Below are positions 12,201-22,070 of a DNA stretch of 64,000 bases, in pieces. Under the pieces are notes generated by a model. The model was not told the DNA's origin. It made no database searches and saw nothing but the letters and a program-made list of their open reading frames with translations. Made by a program: the position numbers and the translations under genes. The stretch is from NCBI GenBank assembly GCA_031835245.1, contig JAVKOQ010000293.1, positions 1-64,000 of the forward strand. The letters are read 5' to 3'. The DNA is from Balamuthia mandrillaris. Lineage: Eukaryota; Discosea; Longamoebia; Balamuthiidae. The stretch's first letter is position 1, and every line of letters begins with the position of its first letter.

Positions 12201-14369
12201 GTGGAGATCATTCCACCGGAGGTTGGTCTGTTGATGAGAACTTTGCTCAACAAAGCGAAAACAGGAAAGGCCTCTCCGATGGAGCTTATTGTAGTATCTC
12301 TCATCAAAGACTTTGAGAACAGCTTTACGCTTCAACCCTCCACAACAGTGACTTCATCTTCTTCGTCGACCACTACCGAGAAAGAGAAAGTGAAAGCAAA
12401 CGCACAGAGACAAACAGAGGAAAAGGAGAAAGATTCTAAAGATATTGTCGATGACGAAGAAGAACTGATTCCTCCAACATTGAACGCAGTAACCAAAGAA
12501 CTCGACGCTCTGCTCAAGGTTATCCCAGAACTCTCCGACCCCGCCATTATTGAGAACCTCGGCCTCAACCAAGTGGCTCAACGAGTGATCAACAACACCG
12601 TGCTCTCCACCAACCTTTCTTCTTCTTCTTCTTCTTCTTCGTCAAACTCTGGGACCGCAATGACAGCGCAGTGGTTAGTCGACCATTTAGATGCATATTC
12701 CTGGCAACAACTTCGACGAGCTTTACAAAGAGTTCGTCGTTCTACTCCTCCGCAATTGCCTTCTTTGCAGCTGATTCTCGCAGACGAAGAAGGGAAACAA
12801 AACGGATGGCATGAAGCTGCGATGGCGGTGTTGGGATCGCCGAAAGTGCAGCTGTCGCAAACGGTGGTGTGGCAAGCGTGGTTTGTAGGGCTCTCCGATG
12901 TTGTCTCTCTCTGGAAGAAAGCGCAACAACAGCGACAAGAAGAGTGCATCTCGTCTTTCTCAACATCGTCTCCTTCTTCCTCTGCGTTGAACTCCACCCA
13001 ACAAAAGAATCTTCAAGACGCTTTACAACGTTTACAGCAACTCACGGATAAGACGAGTCAAGCGCAAGTTGTTCAAGTAACGATGACGGAAGGTAACTTT
13101 TACGACCTAACTGACGTCGCAGAGCTTATAGAGGCGAAGTATGGCTATCGCTCTCTTACCGCTGACTACGCCGACGTCAAAGAGGCACTTCAACGTCGCT
13201 TCCTTCGTGACACTCACCTTCGTCTGAAGGGGCGCGACCTCACCGCCGCTTTCGGTGAGGAAGGACTGTTGTCATGGCGCACTTGGGACAACATTCGCAG
13301 CGGCCTTCGCAACAAAGTTCGAAAGCTAAAGCTTGTGTATCGTTCGTCGGCGTCGCCATCTTCATCATCTGCTTCTACATCTTCTCCTTCGAATGCTGGA
13401 CATCAACAAGAATGCATTGATAAAGTGAGGAGTCTTTTGTCAGAAACAGGGATCACCCGACCTCTCCACGAAGAACAAGAAGAGTACTGGACGTGGTTCA
13501 AGCTCAACGAATGGATGCAAGTGGAGATGGTCCAACTCTTTGGCAGCACCATGGAACACACTCCTTGGTATCGCTTTCCTTTCCTTCGCTTCCTCCAGCT
13601 TTACTTCTCCGTATTGTGGAAAGAAGTCGGCATCGTGGCCAACAAATTTGGGTGGCGAACTGCTGTCCTGAACCAGGCTTTTGCTGTGGATGTCGTTCCG
13701 GCCATAGCCATGAGCATCATCTTTGCTAAGCTACAGCTTTTGGCGTGGCCGCTTAAAAGGATGTTGGGAGCAGAAGGCGAAAGCTATGATACAGACACTT
13801 TGGTGGAAGAAGTGGTTGTGCTCATACCAACAAACGAAGGAGACGAAGACGAAGAAATAGATTGGAAGAATGAAGTCGATGAGAGAATTGTTGAGGTGAA
13901 GAAGGTGTCTACTACGATGGAAATGGATGATCAACTGTTTGTGGTGACGATACCAACCTTCAAAACCATGACAGCGGTATTGTGCAACATGGCAAGAAAG
14001 CTACCGAAAGCAGCTCGTCTTCTCGAAATCTCAAACCAAACAGAAGTTCAAGTCAAACTTCTCTGTTGCAGAACCAAAGAAGAACTGAAAGAGGAGGAGG
14101 GAGAGCAAAGCAATGAAGGAAAGAGAAAAGGTAAACCGTTGACATGGACGACGATGCCGATGGCTTTGAGAAAGAAAGGCGTGCCGGAAGGCTGCGAGTT
14201 CAAGTTTTGTTATCGTTATCCTTTGGAAGACAAAGAAGGAGAAGACCAGCAACCAAGCTTGTGCGTGGTGATGGGGGTGAAGGTGGCTTATTTGTTGGAC
14301 GCCATTCGTGCGTTCGACAAACATTCTCCTCCTGTTGTCGTTGCTCAAATCTACGACTTCTTCAACTAA
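9234..14369 (+). CDS. 1,711-residue fusion: FAD-linked oxidase, methyltransferase-like domain, unknown C-terminal half
   Basis: One uninterrupted 5.1-kb exon. Residues about 35-540 are an FAD-linked oxidase of the vanillyl-alcohol/aldonolactone oxidase type: VSVRGTKHSMGGQ near 70, VQTGALWQDVI, SVGGTLAVNAHG, and a C-terminal cap ending FYLPYRHHYSDEDLRRAYPD. Residues about 600-880 resemble a class I SAM methyltransferase: INQGLHHLPQEQLVPFLRSI then YRVLRPGGLFIVREHD are clear, but the nucleotide loop is weak (YLSIGDHGKMVQSL instead of DxGxGxG). Residues 890-1711 are Ser-rich linkers and helical segments I do not recognise, one hydrophobic (VPAIAMSIIFAKLQLLAWPL). Being intron-free and far longer than any one family, it may be an acquired or retro-derived gene. 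The N-terminus is uncertain (see the preceding entry). Confidence 0.85.
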   Translation: MQTPVPSAKQDSPAWPDPAPSFCSDHPQGPLVDDVSRLNACTVGGVFYPRLEGDVQLVLALARRTGRHVSVRGTKHSMGGQSLCAEALVVDMTRMNLIRVHPERQKMTVQTGALWQDVIRELNKAGLSPRTMQSYSSFSVGGTLAVNAHGITSDFALAESVVSFRLVKADGSIVECSRPQEKEGKEIAEENEEGAELFGCALGGYGMFGIITEVVMKVDVNVNLIVDTLPMLSLPDFAHIYDHVLKNPTEDVVIKLARLDITTMEHIDLFLFRNASSSSKEVGKTISYLPLRPREMSGASRLIYKWLAPTVKELRFALEHRLGVALDWNSNAEQQRNLLMYESAEPLAKLFEPLFRTDDTFVLQEYFVPKRNFLAWVRRAKTILVEEHVSSPASSPASSSASASSSAPLCNLLNITVRFVHKDKDTALPYARCPEGSFAFVLYYRITRSAEGDALLADLHRRLVAITLDLNGTFYLPYRHHYSDEDLRRAYPDIDRFWEKKAKYDPDGLFDSLWRQRYRPSSSATLNKKKERGRLEDHLWSQREAKDAAEEFVPPIVSERREQSFRAVMNDMESRRELTEEFLTNIFNIEDPQQLTRLLSKCVWDPRNLNDADIYSSLQAELAQLSKQGSLLRPLTNGWKQLTQLRDQKKELLREVLSIVGHLGKMGQLNDYLSIGDHGKMVQSLRDALRMRGEVVILHDSPGTDEDNLAAVLERGSVEPVGRFCFVDYEHLHNDDALGREVAPESMDLVTINQGLHHLPQEQLVPFLRSIYRVLRPGGLFIVREHDCDEERHPRLLPMLDVAHMVFNAVTGVSPQMERSERRAFRSVLQWREVVMRAAGFGDTLLYEMQTGDPTWDEMMCFYKAPLWNPSPSPSLSSSSSSLAASSQLKAIKTVESMAPVILPRVTALVNQVPSLLLDALKALIDGLIAALPELSAALKSMAASSLSKGQAFVVEQLLDGYVEPTVRLLSRFQPHFDNVQIANEKFEEVEIIPPEVGLLMRTLLNKAKTGKASPMELIVVSLIKDFENSFTLQPSTTVTSSSSSTTTEKEKVKANAQRQTEEKEKDSKDIVDDEEELIPPTLNAVTKELDALLKVIPELSDPAIIENLGLNQVAQRVINNTVLSTNLSSSSSSSSSNSGTAMTAQWLVDHLDAYSWQQLRRALQRVRRSTPPQLPSLQLILADEEGKQNGWHEAAMAVLGSPKVQLSQTVVWQAWFVGLSDVVSLWKKAQQQRQEECISSFSTSSPSSSALNSTQQKNLQDALQRLQQLTDKTSQAQVVQVTMTEGNFYDLTDVAELIEAKYGYRSLTADYADVKEALQRRFLRDTHLRLKGRDLTAAFGEEGLLSWRTWDNIRSGLRNKVRKLKLVYRSSASPSSSSASTSSPSNAGHQQECIDKVRSLLSETGITRPLHEEQEEYWTWFKLNEWMQVEMVQLFGSTMEHTPWYRFPFLRFLQLYFSVLWKEVGIVANKFGWRTAVLNQAFAVDVVPAIAMSIIFAKLQLLAWPLKRMLGAEGESYDTDTLVEEVVVLIPTNEGDEDEEIDWKNEVDERIVEVKKVSTTMEMDDQLFVVTIPTFKTMTAVLCNMARKLPKAARLLEISNQTEVQVKLLCCRTKEELKEEEGEQSNEGKRKGKPLTWTTMPMALRKKGVPEGCEFKFCYRYPLEDKEGEDQQPSLCVVMGVKVAYLLDAIRAFDKHSPPVVVAQIYDFFN

Positions 14370-14402
14370 TGTGAGTCTCTCTTTGTATTTTACTAAAGTA
14401 TT

Positions 14403-16083
14403 CTATCCCCACAATCTGTTCTTTTTGGAGTTTTTGGTCTTTGTTTTCTGAGCCGCGTCTTTCTCTCTTTCTTCCATCTCCTTCAATCGTGCTCTCAACT
14501 GTTTCACTTCTTGCTGCAATTCTTCCACTTCTGTCGGAGTAGAATGCGATTCATCGTCTCCATCTTCTTCTTTTCTCCACAACCTCTTTTGCAAAGCGCT
14601 TTCCATCCTTCTCAACGTCAGGTCTCGAATGAGCAGCTCATCCTCCTCTGCGTGCAACGTGCTCAGCCCTATGGCACTCGAGTTGAGTTCCAGAATGTAC
14701 TCTTTGCCATCCGTGGTGGTCAGCACGTCCATCGCACAAATGTCCATTCCGCATTCCTTGGCAGCAGCGTTGATCCATCGTCGGTAACGCTCCGGCACCT
14801 CCTCGATGTCCTCATCTATCATGGCAATGTCCACATTGCTCTTCCAGTGTTTGGATGTGCGTTTCATGGCGCGGATGTGAGGACCTATCTTTTGGATGCG
14901 AACATCATACTCCCTTTTTGTTATTTGTTAAGTAGCTTGTTAGTTGCTAAAACAAAGAAAGCGGAAGAGAACTAAAAGAATCTAAAGAAAACAACGTGGA
15001 AAAGAAAAGACATGAAGAGGAGAGCAGGCAGGAGAGAGGCACATGGACAGAGAAGAATACCATTTGACAAAAGGTTCAGATGTGAAGAATTGCGGCTGCA
15101 TGGCGCTGACGCTGCCAAAGTCGTCCCATTCGGAAGGTCCATTGATCTTCATCTTGCCCAGTCCTCCACTTGCCGTTCCTACCACGAAGAAACAACCTTG
15201 TAGGTCAAAGAGAGAAAGAACAGAGAACAAAGAAGGACGAGCCAGAAACATAGCAAGAGAAGAACATAGAGTGCACACCAAAAAGAGACGGAGTGGAGAG
15301 AAGAGAAGCAGAGAAGCAGAAGAGAAGAGAGGCTGAAGTGACCATACCGATCTTAGCAACACAAGGAAAGTCAGGCGGGAACGTGGCCGCCTTCCAATCG
15401 CTATAACAAGCCTGCTGCACCAACGGGAACTCCTTCGCTCCTCCCAACCTTCGCTTCACCCGCAGCAACCTGCCATACATGGCCGCCTTGTCCTGCGACA
15501 GATAGAAGGACGGCCACTCGTTCAACGATGGCACGTCGGCATGACAGAAAGGAGCCAGGAGGTGCATGTGGTTCACCGCGGCGCCGCCTTTGCAGGAGGC
15601 TCTCAGCAGGACAAAGTCCGGTTGAAAAGCCCGAGGTTGGTCCTGCGGGGTGCCAGCCAAGGGACGGAAGGAGGGTCGAATGGTGACGACCAGCCCGCCG
15701 TTGTCGGCGTAGCTCACCACGGATATATCGTCCCATGTGCACTGCTCCACCTCGAGGCGGTAGCGGCGTTGGCGAGTGGCGTCGGCCTCTTTCTTTTCTT
15801 CTTCCTCGGTGCGTGTTTCCTTTTCCTTGTCTTTGGCATCTTTGGTGCTCTTCTTGTGTTTCTTTTGTTTGGTCTCCTGTTGTTCCTTTGTTGTTTGTCC
15901 TGCGGTGTCGGTGCCTTCTTTGTGGGTTGCTGCCTCGCTTTCTTCTGCCACCAGGTGCTTCGTGGGCAACCTCTTCTGCGCTTGCGAGGTGGGAGGTAGT
16001 TCCAGAGTGATGTGCGTGCCCTTGAAAAGTTGGTAATAGTTGGTTCGTTGCGACCCGAGCACCAACAGCCTTTTCACGTCCAT
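14403..16083 (-). CDS. synapsin-like ATP-grasp protein
   Basis: Exons 16083-15348, 15178-15061 and 14913-14403 join in phase to 454 residues. An opening strand, MDVKRLLVLGSQRTNYYQLF, and a Lys/Glu linker precede the synapsin-type domain: FQPDFVLLRASCKG, DVPSLNEWPSFYLSQDKAAM, KEFPLVQQACY, FPCVAKIGTASGGLGKMKI, EPFVKWEYDVRIQKIG, KRTSKHWKSNVDIAMID, GMDICAMDVLTTTDGKEYIL, ELNSSAIGL. From memory these follow animal synapsins block by block (VVVKMG, GMGKVKV, YDVRVQKIG, MRTSVSGNWKTN, GLDICAVEAL, EVVGSSMPL). Animal synapsins bind ATP and regulate vesicle pools; in an amoeba a membrane-trafficking role is only a guess. The tail is a coiled coil with a basic end. It is convergent with the FAD fusion gene, 33 bases away. 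Confidence 0.9.
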
Positions 16084-16121
16084 TCTTTTTTGTTAGCTTT
16101 CGTCTTCTCGTACTTCGCGAA

Positions 16122-16260
16122 AGCGTTACCGCTCTTATAACTTTCTTATTAACGTTATAAAACAGAAACAAGAAAGGCGACAATGGAAAGAAACAGGGCA
16201 AACCAGCAGCTGGGAGGAGGAGAGGAACTGCTGGCCCACGCGCTGAGCTTTCAACGCAGG
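16122..16260 (+). pseudogene. truncated copy of the 5' end of the F-box/ankyrin gene at 17683
   Basis: From GCGTTACCGCT (16122) through AAGAAAGGCGACAATGGAA to CTGGCCCACGCGCTGAGCTTT (16259) the sequence repeats the 5' flank and first 25 codons of the gene at 17683, with small indels and substitutions that break the frame. It then runs straight into GA-rich repeat. It is a fragment left by a duplication of about 1.5 kb spacing, covering 5' flank, start and the beginning of the F-box. Confidence 0.8.
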
Positions 16261-16480
16261 GAGAGAGAGGGAAAAAAGGGAGAGGGAGACTAGTAAGAAG
16301 CTCACCATGTGAAAAAAGAAGAAAGGAATGGAGAAGAGAGAGTGAGAGAGAAGAGAAGAGAACGATGAAGAGAAGAGAACGATGAAGAGAAGAGAAGAGA
16401 ACGATGAAGAGAAGAGAACGATGAAGAGAAGAGAACGATGAAGAGAAGAGAAGAGAAGAGAAGAGGAGATGGTAGGGAGG
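16261..16480. repeat. GA-rich repeat with AGAGAACGATGAA units
   Basis: A purine-rich tract follows the broken F-box copy. At 16350-16460 it contains about six near-identical GAAGAGAAGAGAACGAT units. The rest, up to 16720, holds no gene I can support. Confidence 0.8.
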
Positions 16481-16720
16481 AAAGCAAGGGCTACTACAGT
16501 TCCCAGCAAACTGTTGGGGACATCTATCATCAATGCAGAACTATGAGGCAACAGAAGCTCTTCAGAAATAAGAGGGGAAAAAGGAGAAATTGCATAGTGG
16601 CACAGCATACAGCGGCACCATTCCAGCCACACGCCTGAGTTCAGCCAGAAGGGCTAGCCAGAGGTGGCACCTTGCCCAGGTATAAAACAGATGAAAAAAG
16701 ATCAGAGTGGCTTTATTCAG

Positions 16721-17461
16721 TCAGTAGTCGGGATACTCTGGTGAGGAATCCTCCAGCCACATCCGCTCATCAGCCCACTTGACTATGTGGGTGTGCCCAA
16801 GGCGTTCCGCCATACCCTGCGCATCCATCAGCTCACTGAACATGCTCAAAGCTTCGGACAGGCGGGGACATGTGGAGCGCACCTGCTCAAAGTACCACCG
16901 GACCACGTTGAGTGAACCTCGGTGGATGGCACGTGCGTACAAATCAAGGGGCGTTACCTCAGGATCACCGTCTTCAGGTTCCCATCTGCAAATCTCGTCC
17001 TCGTTGCCACCCAGCCACCACACGTCGAACTTCTTGCAGTAAACGCACAAGCAAACGCTGTACCTGGGGCTTATGTAGGTATATCTACACAGCTCTTCCA
17101 ACACATCCGCACGATCGGCGTCCACCAACCTCAGCAACAAACTGCCCACCATCGGTATTCCCGAGTCACCACCATAGGTTTCCAACAATCCACGCCTCGC
17201 TTCAGGGAACTCCAGGACCCAGTTCATGGCGCCTGGGGACATCTCGTATACCGCATCGCTCAAGGAGAAGGATCCCCTGCATATGGGGGCGGTGCCCTCC
17301 CTCTCGGCCTCCATTATGCTTTTCCATGACTTGCACACGAACCCCAGGATGTCACGCAGTTTGTTCGCGCTCCCCACGTACGTGACCTCGCGAAACACCA
17401 TGGCCCACAGCTCGGGCGGCAGCTCCTCCCATGGAGGCGTCGTAGTCGTTGTCTCATCCAT
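16721..17461 (-). CDS. F-box protein with degenerate ankyrin-type repeats
   Basis: A single exon of 246 residues. After an acidic/Thr leader, WEELPPELWAMVFREV, then DILGFVCKSWKSIMEAE, is an F-box. The rest is helical, with ankyrin-like pairs: MNWVLEFPEARRGLLETYGG, RADVLEELCRY and TPLDLYARAIHRGSLNVVRW. FSELMDAQGMAERLGHTHIV closes the repeat block. It is a likely SKP1-binding substrate adaptor. Gene and F-box secure, repeat class less so. It is divergent from the ankyrin gene at 17683, with starts 222 bases apart, and probably shares its promoter region. Confidence 0.75.
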   Translation of the reverse strand: MDETTTTTPPWEELPPELWAMVFREVTYVGSANKLRDILGFVCKSWKSIMEAEREGTAPICRGSFSLSDAVYEMSPGAMNWVLEFPEARRGLLETYGGDSGIPMVGSLLLRLVDADRADVLEELCRYTYISPRYSVCLCVYCKKFDVWWLGGNEDEICRWEPEDGDPEVTPLDLYARAIHRGSLNVVRWYFEQVRSTCPRLSEALSMFSELMDAQGMAERLGHTHIVKWADERMWLEDSSPEYPDY

Positions 17462-17682
17462 CCCTTTCTTTCTTGTTTATTTTTATATTTTCTGAGTTCT
17501 CCTTATCCCTGCTCCTTGGCCAGCAGCTGGCCATCGAACAGCTCCACGATGTGCCCGAGCCAAGGCCCTCCAGACCCTTCGCTGTCTTGCGTTCTGGAAA
17601 ATTTCTCAGAGTGACGACAACCCACGTGCGCGTTACCGCTTAACTTTCATTTATTAAAAGGAATAACGCAGGAAAGGCGACA

Positions 17683-19392
17683 ATGGAAGAAACAGGGCAA
17701 ACCCGCAGCTGGGACGAGGAGACCCTTCCGGTGGAACTGCTGGCCCACGTGCTGAGCTTTCTGCCGCCAAACCAAGTCTCCCTGGCGTGCAGGGCCTGCA
17801 AGTGGTGGTTCCTGCAATGCCCGCCTGCCTTGCGCCGGCGTCTGTCCGTGCGGCTGGCGTGCAGCAGCCTGACGTTGCTGAGATGGGCGGTGGAGCACGG
17901 CGGCTACTCCCTGGATGAGCGGACCTGTGAGCAAGCAGCCTCTCACGGTCGGGTGGAGGTGATCCAATGGGCAAGAACCGTCATGAACTGTCGGTGGAAC
18001 CAAGGCACCTGCACCTCTGCTGCTGCTGAAGGCCATCTGGAGTTGCTGCAATGGGCTGTGGATAACGGGTGTCCTTTGGATGGCGTAAGAGCAGGCAAAA
18101 AGGCGGCCAAGAATGGAAGGCTGGAGGTGTTGCAATGGCTCATCCTGCAGAAAGGCGTGCCTTATCAGGATGAGTTCACCGCCAAAGCAGCACTGAGAGG
18201 CCATTTGGAGGTGTTGCAATGGGCTCATCAGCACTGCCCCTGGCTGTTGCAGGAAGACAACCCCATGTTTGACTACGACGAGGATCACGTTGAGGCAATG
18301 ACACAGACCTGCCGCATGGCAGCCAAAGGAGGACATATTAAAGTGCTGGAATGGGTTCTGGCCAAGAAAGGGTACGTGAAGGACGCACGCAGTTGCTCCT
18401 TGGCGGCGAAGAGAGGAGACTTGGCAATGCTCCAGTGGCTGAGAAAGAACGGATGTGATTGGGACATGCGGACATGCATCAAGGCAGCAGAGTGCGGTCA
18501 CTTGGAAACCCTAAAGTGGGCCAGAGAGGCTGGTTGTTCGTGGGATGAAAAGACATGTAGCCAGGCCGCCCTGCATGGTCATCTGGAAGTGCTGAAGTGG
18601 GCACGGGAACACGGATGTCCTTGGGACGAGAGGACTTGCGCCTTTGCTGCCCGGAAAGGCCATCTGGAGACGCTGCAATGGGCCAGAGCAAATGGTTGTC
18701 CTTGGGACGAGAGGACCTGCACCGATGCTGCAAGGAAGGGCCATCTGGAGACGCTGCAATGGGCCAGAGCCAACGGCTGTCCTTGGGACCACTCGGTGTG
18801 CGCTAAAGCTGCCCAAAGAGGCCATTTGGACGTTTTGAAGTGGGCGAGAGAGAATGGATGTCCGTGGAATGAGGAACCATTGGTTGTGGCTCTCTGGATG
18901 GAGCATTGGGCTATTGTGGAGTGGCTCATTAGCAACGGTTGTCCCGCGGATGCCAGGTCATGGGCAGAGCTGGCAGCCGAAGGCAAGTTGGAATATGCAC
19001 AGCTGCTCCACGCCCGAGATAGCCATCCAAGTTGGGACGCTCGGGCTTCACACAACGCAGCAAAACTAGGAGATCTGGAGATGCTGAGATGGTTGAGGGA
19101 GAATGGATGCCCTTGGGATGAAAAGACGTGCAGCCTCGCTGCCCAAAACGGACGTTTCGAAGTGCTAAAGTGGGCGAGGAACAATGGGTGTCCTTGGGAC
19201 GAAGCCACGTGCAGTGGGGCTGCCAAAGCGGGTCACTTGAGGATGCTGCAATGGGCCAGAAAGGAAGGGTGCCCTTGGGACGAGGAAACTTGTAGGAACG
19301 CGCTTGCCAACAAGCATTATTCACTGCTGGAATGGGCAAAGAAGAACGGGTGCCCAGGTTACGATAGAAGATGCAGGACGAACCGGTGGTGA
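17683..19392 (+). CDS. F-box protein with about 18 ankyrin-type repeats
   Basis: A single exon of 569 residues. Residues 12-50 are an F-box (EETLPVELLAHVLSFLPPN). The remainder is a run of 26-33-residue repeats on the theme GHLEVLQWARENGCPWDERT, CxxAAxxG. Such repeats are typical of large F-box/ankyrin families in Acanthamoeba-like amoebae and in the giant viruses that infect them. The repeats around 18590-18800 are almost identical to each other, pointing to recent internal duplication. The protein probably recruits substrates to an SCF ubiquitin ligase. A truncated second copy of its 5' end lies 1.5 kb upstream. The stop is TGA. Confidence 0.9.
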   Translation: MEETGQTRSWDEETLPVELLAHVLSFLPPNQVSLACRACKWWFLQCPPALRRRLSVRLACSSLTLLRWAVEHGGYSLDERTCEQAASHGRVEVIQWARTVMNCRWNQGTCTSAAAEGHLELLQWAVDNGCPLDGVRAGKKAAKNGRLEVLQWLILQKGVPYQDEFTAKAALRGHLEVLQWAHQHCPWLLQEDNPMFDYDEDHVEAMTQTCRMAAKGGHIKVLEWVLAKKGYVKDARSCSLAAKRGDLAMLQWLRKNGCDWDMRTCIKAAECGHLETLKWAREAGCSWDEKTCSQAALHGHLEVLKWAREHGCPWDERTCAFAARKGHLETLQWARANGCPWDERTCTDAARKGHLETLQWARANGCPWDHSVCAKAAQRGHLDVLKWARENGCPWNEEPLVVALWMEHWAIVEWLISNGCPADARSWAELAAEGKLEYAQLLHARDSHPSWDARASHNAAKLGDLEMLRWLRENGCPWDEKTCSLAAQNGRFEVLKWARNNGCPWDEATCSGAAKAGHLRMLQWARKEGCPWDEETCRNALANKHYSLLEWAKKNGCPGYDRRCRTNRW

Positions 19393-19446
19393 AGCTGATT
19401 GAGTTTGTTGAATAAAGGTACTTCGCTTCCAAACGAAGAAAAAACG

Positions 19447-21022
19447 TCATTGTTGCGAGGAAGCAGAGCCGCCAGGCATTGCCATGATTTGACGATAACC
19501 AAGTTGATGCTTCTGCATCTGACGATAGACTTTGTATTTGGCTTGATGATAGGAGCGTACCTGCGCATCCACGGTTGGGTAGACGATGGCTTTGCTTCTG
19601 CTCATGGCTTGCATCGCCTCCATTATGGTCGAGTATCGTCCACTAGCCACTGCTGCCAACATTGCCGTGCCTTGTTTGTTGGTCGGTTTGTTTGTTCGCA
19701 AGGAGACAACAGGAAACATCAGAAAGAGAAAAGAAAGAACAAGCAACAGCAAAGTTATAAGAAAAACAAGAAACGAACCGAGGAGCACTGTCTGCGTTTC
19801 AGCGGGAAGAAAAACAGGACAACCGGTGATATCTGCGTATTGTTGAACGAGGAGCTGGTTGCTAGCTCCTCCTCCAGTCACAAAAATACTGGCGATGCGG
19901 AATCCCAGCCTCTTGTTCATGACTTGGATGATGTGGCGGGTGCCGTAAGCCAATGCTTGCACTGTGGCCAAGTAGAGTTTTGCTTGTTCTTGTTTGTTGC
20001 TGGCAAGAGATAGACCTTGTTACAAAGTTTTTGGTGTGTTTTGAAAGAATGAAGAAAATAAGCTAACGCAGAAGGAACAAGATGGAGAGTGGGGAGAAAG
20101 GGAAAGAACAAAGGTACCAGTTATCATGCCCCGGAGAGCAGGATCCCCAATGGGAGAGCGATTGCCATGAAAATCGGGCAAGACGTGAACATCACGTGTC
20201 AGCATAGCCACCGAAGCAAGTCCCTCCCGTCGTGCCATTTCCTCCAAACAATCATGCAACAAAATGTGTTGTTTACCCTCGTCTTGTTCCGCTTCAGTTG
20301 ATGGATAAAAGTTTTTCAAGACATGGTCAAGCAGAGAGCCAGAGGCCGTTTGACCTCCTTCCGAAAGCCAATAGCCAGGCAATACCACCGACAAGTAAGG
20401 TCCCCAAATACCGCCGACAGGCGACGTAGGGAGAACAGGTGTTAATGCCATGTGGCATGCAGACGTTCCTTTGTACCAGAAAAAAGGTTAACATAGGAAA
20501 ATAGGAGAAATACTCTCACTTACCAGAAATAAGAGCCAAACGCTCGTCAAAGTTTATATGGAACTTCTCGGAAGAAGAAGAATCCGTAACCTCGTTAAGA
20601 ATACGATCGCCAGCTAACAAGCCAATAGCACCAGCATGAGCATCGATGATGGAAACTGCGACTTTGGTGCCAACCATTAATCCCATCGCCAACGCCGTTT
20701 CTTCGTTTAACCCTAAAGAAAGAGCTTCTCCTGGTGGCCGCACGTTTATTCCTATCCTGGAATACTTTATGCGTTCATTGCTTCGTTGGATGAGATCCTC
20801 GAGGCCAATGGCTTTCCAGAACTCATCATTCCAAGAGCCCACTGGCTCTGGTGTTCTTATTGCTTTGGTTTCTTCTTCTGACTCTTCATTTTGAGGGTAA
20901 TGATATTGGTACTGCCATTTGCACACCGTCGTACACAACGATCTGTTTGAGGACACAAAAATGAAGCTAAGAACGAGAAATAACGTTTTACAGATTGAGA
21001 AACAGAGATTCTCTGTTTCGAT

Positions 21023-21071
<49 letters not shown>

Positions 21072-21233
21072 GGAGGCTAACCTTGAAGAATCGCCAGACG
21101 CGCGATAGGTGAGATAGTCAGCAAGGTCCATGAAATGTACAGCCTCATTCCACGTCTCCTCTATGTGTTCTTTGAGCCACAACAGTTTCTTGATATTGAT
21201 AAAATAGAATTATATCTATGAACAGTAGAGAGA

Positions 21234-21285
<52 letters not shown>

Positions 21286-21888
21286 AACGAACGGGTGGTT
21301 CCATCTCAGGAGATAAAGGGTTTTTCAACAATGACTTGCTGAGCCCTATTTCGTTGATGCGTTTCGCCTGCTCCACGGCACGATGATCCATCCACAATAT
21401 CACATCGCGCACTACCTCCTTGTCAGTAGCAGAGGGAAGAGACGAGTCATTCAATGGCAAAGTGACAGAGAGCGGCCGTTCTTTGTCTTTGCTGACTACC
21501 ACCCTGTTCTACTCCTTCTAGTCAGCTCCATACTAGAGTAATAAGCAAGAGGAGGAGGAGGAACAAGCAAAAGAACATAAAAGATCAAGAATCACAAGAT
21601 GAAAGACCAAAACAAAGAAACAATACGTAACAAAGAACAAGTTGCATCAAAACCAATGCCACCGATTGCAGCGGCAGCATCCTCTCCTAGTTCGGCGCAT
21701 CCCAGAACGCACCGACGCACCGCCCGGCAGGTGGCCTGCCAGATCTGTTCCGCTGATTGCTCGTAGTGGTCCGGGCGGGGCGTCCACGTTCGTATGGGCT
21801 CTACGGCGGTGGAAAGGATGCGGCCGTGCTCGTCCACCACTCCAGCACGCACGCTGCCTGTGCCCACGTCCACTCCCACGAAGTGCAT
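19447..21888 (-). CDS. FGGY-family carbohydrate kinase (ribulokinase/xylulokinase type)
   Basis: Seven exons (21888-21632, 21503-21293, 21188-21082, 20942-20524, 20468-20118, 20015-19779, 19670-19447) join in phase to 601 residues. The first phosphate motif is [93 protein letters not shown] and [20 protein letters not shown] follow in family order, and the length suits the FGGY kinases of free pentuloses. It should transfer phosphate from ATP to a ketose; substrate not determinable by reading. Introns 2 and 3 carry CT repeats on the sense strand. GTCGAC lies 27 bases upstream of the start. Confidence 0.9.
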
Positions 21889-22070
21889 CTCTTTCTTCTT
21901 CCCTTTCCTGTCGCGTCGACACTAAATAAATTGTGGAAATTTTTAAACTATTGTCGGAAAATTTTAACATTTAATAATCGTTATCGACAAGACGATACAG
22001 TTGATGAATAATCAACGAAAATCAATAATTGTCGGGAAATATGAACATTTTTTTTGAAGACTCTATTCAC

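Noticed and set aside
9192-14348. Several antisense frames of 100-280 residues inside the FAD fusion gene
   Set aside because: Shadows of a GC-rich reading frame; codon pattern and motifs support only the plus frame.
18590-18806. Plus-strand alternative frames of 60-70 residues in the ankyrin gene
   Set aside because: Repeats of the real frame seen out of phase.
17683-19392. Giant-virus origin of the ankyrin gene
   Set aside because: Repeats of this type are shared by amoebae and their viruses; nothing here (introns nearby, flanks, composition) shows the direction of transfer.
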